Source: CAZTII01 sp964613305 (GTDB lineage Bacteria; Bacillota_I; Bacilli_A; Erysipelotrichales; Erysipelotrichaceae). Taken from it: a stretch of 11,401 nt of DNA. The stretch is from the NCBI GenBank assembly GCA_964613305.1, contig CAZTII010000057.1:1-11401 (forward strand). The letters run 5' to 3'. The notes under the pieces are model-generated. The model was not told the origin of the DNA and did not search any database. It worked only from the letters and a program-made list of their open reading frames with translations. Shown here piece after piece: positions 7,116 to 11,401 of this stretch; within the stretch, counting starts at the first letter, position 1, and each line of letters opens with the position of its first letter. The position numbers and the translations under genes are program-made.

Positions 7116-7172
7116 TCGCAAGTATTACTTTCTTCTGGGTGAAAGAAAAAGCTATGTTTTTATCGTGGCTAA
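7094..7172 (+). promoter_or_regulatory. Candidate antiterminator pairing of the B12 box
   Basis: TTAGCC (7094-7099) in the B12 box is fully complementary to GGCTAA (7167-7172), which ends one base before the terminator stem; a G-U pair can extend it. In the cobalamin-free state this pairing could crowd out the terminator. Ligand binding would free it by locking the B12 box in the aptamer. The pairing does not itself invade the terminator stem, so the mechanism is a guess. Confidence 0.35.
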
Positions 7173-7173
7173 T

Positions 7174-7200
7174 AACTCATTTTGAAGAATGAGTTTTTTT
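7174..7200 (+). terminator. Riboswitch-controlled rho-independent terminator
   Basis: An 8-bp perfect stem AACTCATT (7174-7181) / AATGAGTT (7188-7195) with a 6-nt loop runs into seven Ts ending at 7200. It sits between the cobalamin aptamer and the first gene, the standard place for an attenuator that stops transcription when cobalamin is bound. Confidence 0.88.
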
Positions 7201-7203
7201 AAT

Positions 7204-7209
7204 GGAGGA
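7204..7209 (+). promoter_or_regulatory. Ribosome binding site deciding the adenosyltransferase-like start
   Basis: GGAGGA lies 4-5 nt before ATG 7214. The upstream in-frame ATG at 7202 directly follows the terminator T-run, has no ribosome site and overlaps this one, so 7214 is the likely start. Confidence 0.75.
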
Positions 7210-7213
7210 GACC

Positions 7214-7708
7214 ATGGATACTAGATTTATTGCTTATCCTTTTTTAGAAGAGGATTCTATGTTGTGTGATTATGAGATTGCGACTGATGAATTGGCGTCT
7301 ATGATTGCGCACGTTAATTCATTAAGTCCACATCTTCAACTGGAGCGTATTGTGTATATGGTATATCATGCGAATGGCTCTTTGCGTGGGAAAATGGCAT
7401 TACATGAAAAAGACCTCCATGAGTTAACTCTACGGTATCAAACATTAATTGACAAAATTGGACCAATTGATTATTTTGTTGTTCCTGGTGGTTGCGAAGT
7501 GGCTTGTGCTTTACATGTACTTCGTAGTAAATGCAAAGCGATTGTTCGCATTATGGTTAAAATCAGGAAAGAAGAACACCATTATTCAAAATTATTGTCT
7601 GATTTCTTTCAATTATTGTCGAATCTTTTCTTTTTAATGGCACTTGATGTAAATCAAATGGAAGGAGTTGAGGAAATGATCTTTCATTCAACAAGTTATG
7701 ACAGTTAA
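7214..7708 (+). CDS. PduO-type corrinoid adenosyltransferase-like protein, N-terminally short and probably degenerate
   Basis: Distant homologue of PduO/MMAB ATP:cob(I)alamin adenosyltransferases, which form trimers and make adenosylcobalamin. Segment 83-147 matches the family core: IDYFVVPGG (85-93), ALHVLR (99-104), a helix of charged residues, then SDFFQLLSNLFF (129-140). The N-terminal TDELAS (24-29) matches the family VDELNS. The ATP-binding loop (normally near TKxGDxGxT) is absent. The catalytic helix pattern RTxxRRAER is here RSKCKAIVR (104-112): the first and last Arg stay, while the middle residues become Lys108, Ala109 and Val111. Phe88, aligned with the Phe that helps form four-coordinate corrinoid, is kept. 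At 164 residues it is shorter than typical (~185-190). It may be a corrinoid-binding chaperone or sensor, or a weak enzyme. First gene behind the cobalamin riboswitch; overlaps the next gene by 11 nt. Confidence 0.72.
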   Translation: MDTRFIAYPFLEEDSMLCDYEIATDELASMIAHVNSLSPHLQLERIVYMVYHANGSLRGKMALHEKDLHELTLRYQTLIDKIGPIDYFVVPGGCEVACALHVLRSKCKAIVRIMVKIRKEEHHYSKLLSDFFQLLSNLFFLMALDVNQMEGVEEMIFHSTSYDS

Positions 7709-8195
7709 AAGCGTAGCGAAAATAGCGATGATGGCTAGTATTCAAGCGGCAGTATTTACTATTTTTTCTCAAGTTTTATATTTAGAAGGAATTACTTTTA
7801 CTGTATGTTTGTTTGCGTGTGTTTTTACACGTAAGGAGTCAGTTCTTGCTTCATTAGTGTTTGGTTTAACTAATTGTCTTATTCAAGGCATTACGATTTG
7901 GTCATTGATGTATGTCGTTATTTATCCAGCGTATAGTTATTTGATTGCTACGTGGCGTGATAGCTTGTTAAAAAGAAGAGTATTGTTGATTGTAATCGTT
8001 GGTTTCTTTTCGTTATTAACGGGTCAACTATTGGATTTTCCATTCATCCTGTTTTCTAAAACAGTTACTATTTTTTATATTATTATGGGTTTAAAAACGT
8101 CGATTATTCAAGGGATGTTGAGCGCAATCCTTACCATCTTATTGTTTGATCGCTGCTATGAAATACTAATAAAAATTGAGAGGAAATTAAGATGA
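7698..8195 (+). CDS. ECF transporter S component, probably for cobalamin
   Basis: Integral membrane protein of 165 residues with about five to six hydrophobic helices (near 8-29, 31-43, 46-65, 69-84, 93-114 and 120-150) and a basic tail, the size and shape of ECF S components. The first helix has small residues spaced like the AxxxA contact motif for EcfT (Ala13, Ala17). Substrate assignment rests on context: it lies behind a cobalamin riboswitch, between an adenosyltransferase homologue and a transcobalamin-like protein. No ecfA or ecfT genes are in the window, so it presumably shares an energising module encoded elsewhere. The start overlaps the upstream gene by 11 nt and has no good ribosome site; coupling is likely. 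An ATT at 7686, nearer AGGAG/GAGG, would add four residues but is a rare start. Confidence 0.75.
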   Translation: MTVKSVAKIAMMASIQAAVFTIFSQVLYLEGITFTVCLFACVFTRKESVLASLVFGLTNCLIQGITIWSLMYVVIYPAYSYLIATWRDSLLKRRVLLIVIVGFFSLLTGQLLDFPFILFSKTVTIFYIIMGLKTSIIQGMLSAILTILLFDRCYEILIKIERKLR

Positions 8196-8620
8196 AAAAT
8201 AAAATTATAGCGTTGTTGGTTGTTGTTGCTTCAGCAGTATTATTACTATTTGGATTGAATTATTTTAGTGCTAAACCAGTGGTTCAAAAAGGTGATAAGG
8301 CGATTACGATTGTTGTTGTAAATGCTGAAGATGGTAATAAGGAATTATTTAAAGGTGTAGTATATACAAACGCTAATTATTTAGGTGGTGCTATTTTTGA
8401 TGAACCTAAATTACAACCAGCTATTGAAGATGGTCAATACGGCCGTTTTATTACCGGTTTATGTGGTGTTAGTCAAGGTGATATGAAAACAGGTCCTTGG
8501 TGGTTGTATTCATCAGAAAAGAATGAAGTTTGTAAAGCACAAGGTATGTGTCCGGGAATTGATGATGTTGTTATTAAAGATGGTGATGATTTTACTTTTA
8601 CTTTGACAAGTAAATTTTAA
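8192..8620 (+). CDS. Membrane-anchored DUF4430 (transcobalamin-like C-terminal) protein
   Basis: A 142-residue protein with an N-terminal transmembrane or signal segment (about 5-24) after a short basic start, followed by one extracellular domain. There is no lipobox Cys and no sortase motif, so it is probably held by an uncleaved anchor or released after about Ala27. The domain has the DUF4430 pattern: a beta-rich start (KAITIVVVN), a GRFITGLCGV strand (84-93), GPWWLYS (101-107) and a final DGDDFTFTL (130-138). DUF4430 resembles the small C-terminal domain of animal transcobalamin and intrinsic factor, which covers bound B12. Three Cys are present (91, 114, 120). Role inferred: capture cobalamin at the cell surface for the S component encoded just upstream. 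The ATG shares an ATGA overlap with the S-component stop; GAGAGG at 8178-8183 is its ribosome site. Confidence 0.82.
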   Translation: MKNKIIALLVVVASAVLLLFGLNYFSAKPVVQKGDKAITIVVVNAEDGNKELFKGVVYTNANYLGGAIFDEPKLQPAIEDGQYGRFITGLCGVSQGDMKTGPWWLYSSEKNEVCKAQGMCPGIDDVVIKDGDDFTFTLTSKF

Positions 8621-8628
8621 GTAAGTGT

Positions 8629-10872
8629 ATGAAAGTTGTTAAGCGGGATGGTACAATTGTAACTTTTAATGCTGATAAAATTGAAAAAGCAATTGCGAGT
8701 GGTTTTGGTCAATATCACGAAGCAGAAAAAACATTGTCTGTATTAAATAATGTTTTAAAAACAATTGAGTTGCGTGGAGTTACAACAATTGAAATTGAAC
8801 AGATTCAAGATATAGTGGAAGAGTCTTTTGTTGATTTAGGATATGTTGACGCGTATAAACGTTTTAAAACGTATCGTCATCGTCGTGCTATGGCGCGTCA
8901 ATGTTTTACGAGTAATCAACATAAATTGATGAAGACATTAGAAAATTTTGGTATTAAAGAAGCTAGTAGTAATGATGAAAAACGTGAAAATGCGAATATC
9001 AATGGTGATACCGCAATGGGTATGATGTTGAAATATGGCAGTACCTTATCGAAAGCATACACGACATCGTATTTATTACCTAAAAAATATGCGAATGCGC
9101 ATAGTTGTGGTGATATACATATTCATGATTTAGATTTTTACGCAATGGGGACAACAACGTGTTTACAAATCGACTTAGAACGATTATTTTCAACTGGGTT
9201 TAACACTGGTCATGGGTTTTTACGTCAACCACAAAGTATTCAGTCGTATGCTTCGTTGTGTGCTATCATTATTCAATCGAATCAAAACGACCAACATGGT
9301 GGTCAATCCATTCCTTGTTTTGATTATTATTTAGCAAAAGGAGTTTTACTTTCTTTTAAAAAGATTTATAAAGCGATTGTTAGTGATTTCCAAGAATATA
9401 CTAGTACTTATAAACAAGATGAATTTGATGCTATTATGACATCGATTGATGAGTTGACTGATTGTTTTAAAGTAGCTAATACGGATAAACTTATTGATAA
9501 GGTATTTAAACAATGTGAACGCGAAACGTATCAAGCGATGGAAGGGTTAATTGCTAATTTAAATACAATGCATTCACGTGCTGGGGCACAAGTGCCATTT
9601 AGTTCGATAAACTTTGGAACCGATGTTACTGAAGCCGGTAGAATGGTTTCAAAACAATTGTTGTTGGCGATGGAAAATGGTTTAGGCAAACATGAAACAG
9701 CGATATTCCCTATTTTAATTTTTAAAGTGAAAGAAGGAATTAATTATTTTCCGACAGATAAAAACTACGATTTGTTTCAACTAGCAATGCGTTGTTCAGC
9801 GAAAAGAATGTTTCCAAACTTTGCTTTTTTAGATGCACCATTTAATCGTGAATTTTACCGTGAAGGTGATAAAGATTCCGAAATTGCTTATATGGGTTGT
9901 CGTACACGTGTTATAGCAAATCCAGCATGTGGTAATAATGTTGTTACTCGTCGTGGTAATTTAAGTTTTACAACCATTAATTTAGTGAGAATTGCTTTAA
10001 AACATGGTTTACTGCAAGAAAAAGTAGATATGGATGGATTTTATAAAGAATTAGGTGAAAAATGTGATTTAGTTTGTGAACAATTGTATGATCGATATCG
10101 TAGTCAAGCGATGAAGAAAGTTAAAAATTTTCCGTTTTTAATGGCTCAAGGCAATTGGCGAGGTAGTGAATCATTAACTAGTGAAGATACGTTAGAAGAA
10201 GTATTAAAACAAGGAACATTAACGATTGGTTTTATTGGTTTAGCGGAATGTTTAGTCGCGTTATTTGGCAAACATCATGGTGAATGTTTAAAAAGTCAAC
10301 AAGAAGGCCTTGAAATTATTGGTTTTATGCGTAAAAAAATAGATGAATACTGTATCGCTAAAGGTATGAATTATTCATTAATAGCTACCCCAGCGGAAGG
10401 ATTATCAGGCCGTTTTACCAAACTTGATAAAGAACAATTTGGTGTGATTGAACGTATTACTGATCGTTTATACTATACTAATTCTTTCCATGTTCCAGTA
10501 CATTATCCTATTTCTATTAAAAATAAAATGATGATAGAAGGACCATATCATGCTTTATGTAATGGTGGTCATATTTCATATGTAGAAATTAATGGTGAGA
10601 TGGTCAATAATTTATCGGCATTTGAAAAATGTGTCACAATTATGAAGGAAAGTGGTGTAGGTTATGGAGCGATTAATCATCCGATTGATCGTGATCCAGT
10701 ATGTGGGTACAATGGACTTATTTTTGATGAATGCCCACAATGCCATCGTCAAGAAGAAGATATTCCATTCGAACGGATTCGTCGTATTACCGGGTATTTA
10801 GTTGGAACATTAGACCGTTTTAATGATGGTAAGAAAGCAGAAGAGAAAGATCGTATTAAACATGGAAATTAG
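8629..10872 (+). CDS. nrdD: Anaerobic (class III) ribonucleoside-triphosphate reductase
   Basis: Oxygen-sensitive glycyl-radical enzyme that reduces ribonucleoside triphosphates to dNTPs without cobalamin. In 747 residues: an ATP-cone regulatory domain at about 1-92 (starting KRDGTIVTF); the ten-stranded barrel with GDIHIHDLDF and active-site Cys178; the finger-loop Cys424 in MGCRT; a C-terminal zinc site; and the radical site RITGYL with Gly722, followed by DRFNDGK. The zinc site shows Cys692, Cys702 and Cys705, while the usual first Cys is Asp689 (DPVCG). The start is a normal NrdD N-terminus, yet no ribosome site is visible in the 20 nt upstream. Only 8 nt separate it from the DUF4430 gene, with no terminator between, so it appears to belong to the cobalamin-riboswitch transcript. 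No NrdR-box pair was noticed nearby. Confidence 0.96.
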   Translation: MKVVKRDGTIVTFNADKIEKAIASGFGQYHEAEKTLSVLNNVLKTIELRGVTTIEIEQIQDIVEESFVDLGYVDAYKRFKTYRHRRAMARQCFTSNQHKLMKTLENFGIKEASSNDEKRENANINGDTAMGMMLKYGSTLSKAYTTSYLLPKKYANAHSCGDIHIHDLDFYAMGTTTCLQIDLERLFSTGFNTGHGFLRQPQSIQSYASLCAIIIQSNQNDQHGGQSIPCFDYYLAKGVLLSFKKIYKAIVSDFQEYTSTYKQDEFDAIMTSIDELTDCFKVANTDKLIDKVFKQCERETYQAMEGLIANLNTMHSRAGAQVPFSSINFGTDVTEAGRMVSKQLLLAMENGLGKHETAIFPILIFKVKEGINYFPTDKNYDLFQLAMRCSAKRMFPNFAFLDAPFNREFYREGDKDSEIAYMGCRTRVIANPACGNNVVTRRGNLSFTTINLVRIALKHGLLQEKVDMDGFYKELGEKCDLVCEQLYDRYRSQAMKKVKNFPFLMAQGNWRGSESLTSEDTLEEVLKQGTLTIGFIGLAECLVALFGKHHGECLKSQQEGLEIIGFMRKKIDEYCIAKGMNYSLIATPAEGLSGRFTKLDKEQFGVIERITDRLYYTNSFHVPVHYPISIKNKMMIEGPYHALCNGGHISYVEINGEMVNNLSAFEKCVTIMKESGVGYGAINHPIDRDPVCGYNGLIFDECPQCHRQEEDIPFERIRRITGYLVGTLDRFNDGKKAEEKDRIKHGN

Positions 10873-11338
10873 ACTGGCTTCACCACTTGAATTAGATAGT
10901 GTTATCAATGGTGAAGGATTAAGAATGGTGATATGGACACAAGGATGTCCACATCGCTGTGAGGGTTGTCATAATCCATCAACATGGAAGTATACGGATG
11001 GATTTTTACAAGATATCGATGATTTAATAAGAGAAATATTAAATAATGGATACCATACTGGCATTACATTTTCCGGTGGAGAACCATTTTTACAAGTGAA
11101 AGAATGTTTATGTATTGCAAAAGTTGCGGTGATGAATAATCTTACTATATGGTGTTATACAGGCTACACATTAGAACAATTACTTGAAAAAAATGATTGT
11201 TATATTAATGAATTCTTAAAGTTAATTGATGTATTGGTTGATGGGAAATTTATTAAAAGTGAAGCTAGTTTAGCGTTACCATTTCGAGGATCTAAAAATC
11301 AACGTTGTTTATATTTAAAGGAAATGCAATTAACATAA
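10862..11338 (+). CDS. nrdG: Anaerobic ribonucleotide reductase activating protein (radical SAM)
   Basis: Radical SAM activase that uses a 4Fe-4S cluster and S-adenosylmethionine to make the glycyl radical on NrdD Gly722. In 158 residues the cluster motif is CPHRCEGC (Cys29, Cys33, Cys36), then the SAM-binding TFSGGEP (69-75), VLVDGKF (124-130) and the C-terminal FRGSKNQR (141-148), all typical of NrdG. I chose ATG 10862 because the protein then starts MEIRLASPLE, which leads directly into the family's VINGEG motif. An in-frame ATG at 10823 would add 13 basic residues with no ribosome site. It overlaps nrdD by 11 nt, and no clear ribosome site is seen, so coupling to nrdD translation is likely. 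It is the last complete gene; the 63 bases that follow hold only weak signals. Confidence 0.95.
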   Translation: MEIRLASPLELDSVINGEGLRMVIWTQGCPHRCEGCHNPSTWKYTDGFLQDIDDLIREILNNGYHTGITFSGGEPFLQVKECLCIAKVAVMNNLTIWCYTGYTLEQLLEKNDCYINEFLKLIDVLVDGKFIKSEASLALPFRGSKNQRCLYLKEMQLT

Positions 11339-11401
11339 AGAAAAACCGGTATTGTTGATTAAGTTGGGGTTTTGCTAATTGACAGCTATGAATTAAGTTG
11401 G
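11339..11401. other. 3' flank after nrdG with a short direct repeat and a possible -35 box
   Basis: ATTAAGTTGG occurs at 11358-11367 and again at 11392-11401, 34 nt apart, with the second copy cut by the window end. A perfect TTGACA at 11379-11384 could be a -35 box whose -10 would fall outside. AAAACC (11342-11347) and GGTTTT (11368-11373) could form a weak 6-bp stem around a 20-nt loop. None is convincing alone. Confidence 0.3.

Noticed and set aside
7202..7213. Missing N-terminus of the adenosyltransferase homologue due to a frameshift
   Set aside because: Upstream sequence is the riboswitch terminator, with no coding trace of the TKxGDxGxT loop, so the short N-terminus seems genuine.
8603..8631. 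Perfect TTGACA (8603-8608) just before nrdD as an independent nrdD promoter
   Set aside because: With a 17-nt spacer the -10 would be TGTATG, a poor match overlapping the nrdD start codon. The TTGACA also encodes Leu-Thr of the DUF4430 protein.
11342..11373. Possible terminator after nrdG
   Set aside because: The 6-bp AAAACC/GGTTTT stem has a 20-nt loop and only four Ts, too weak to call; noted in the 3' flank entry only.
1..11401. CRISPR array, IS element, phage genes, tRNA or toxin-antitoxin pair
   Set aside because: No regularly spaced long repeats, transposase or integrase motifs, tRNA-like folds or small paired genes were seen.

Overview
The window is about one-third G+C, gene-dense and uses the standard code (TGA ends one of the genes). 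Genes mostly have AGGAGG-type ribosome sites and overlapping or nearly touching ends. Together with the gene set (Mn-type pyrophosphatase with CBS domains, a SEC-C methionine aminopeptidase, an ECF-type S component, oxygen-sensitive NrdDG) this suggests an anaerobic or facultative low-GC Bacillota. An Erysipelotrichia-like member is my best guess, but no taxonomic marker settles it. No tRNA, rRNA, CRISPR array, insertion sequence or phage gene was seen.

Layout. (1) 103-4057, + strand: a promoter and four tightly packed genes for a patatin-like lipase, dUTPase, M18 aminopeptidase and methionine aminopeptidase. (2) 4056-5154, - strand: an azlCD branched-chain amino-acid exporter pair with its own promoter, ending convergently against map in a hairpin terminator. 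(3) 5191-6907, + strand: a monocistronic family II pyrophosphatase carrying CBS and DRTGG regulatory domains, with promoter and terminator. A short divergent control region separates it from azlC and holds two small inverted repeats. (4) 6958-11338, + strand: an extended -10 promoter, a cobalamin riboswitch and a rho-independent terminator lead into five packed genes. They are a PduO-type adenosyltransferase-like protein, an ECF S component, a membrane-anchored transcobalamin-like (DUF4430) protein, and the class III ribonucleotide reductase NrdD with its activase NrdG.

The fourth block is the most interesting. The riboswitch should shut the operon off when cobalamin is plentiful. In scarcity the cell would make a surface B12-capturing protein and a membrane S component. 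It would also make a shortened adenosyltransferase homologue that lacks the usual ATP-binding N-terminus and key arginines, and a B12-independent route to deoxynucleotides. That links B12 scavenging and a B12-sparing RNR in one transcript. The riboswitch itself looks unusually compact: the conserved L5 segment is missing and P3 is very short.

The first block reads as housekeeping hydrolases (lipid, dUTP, peptide and nascent-protein N-termini). It has no single obvious pathway, although two of its genes are aminopeptidases and dUTPase ties loosely to nucleotide metabolism.
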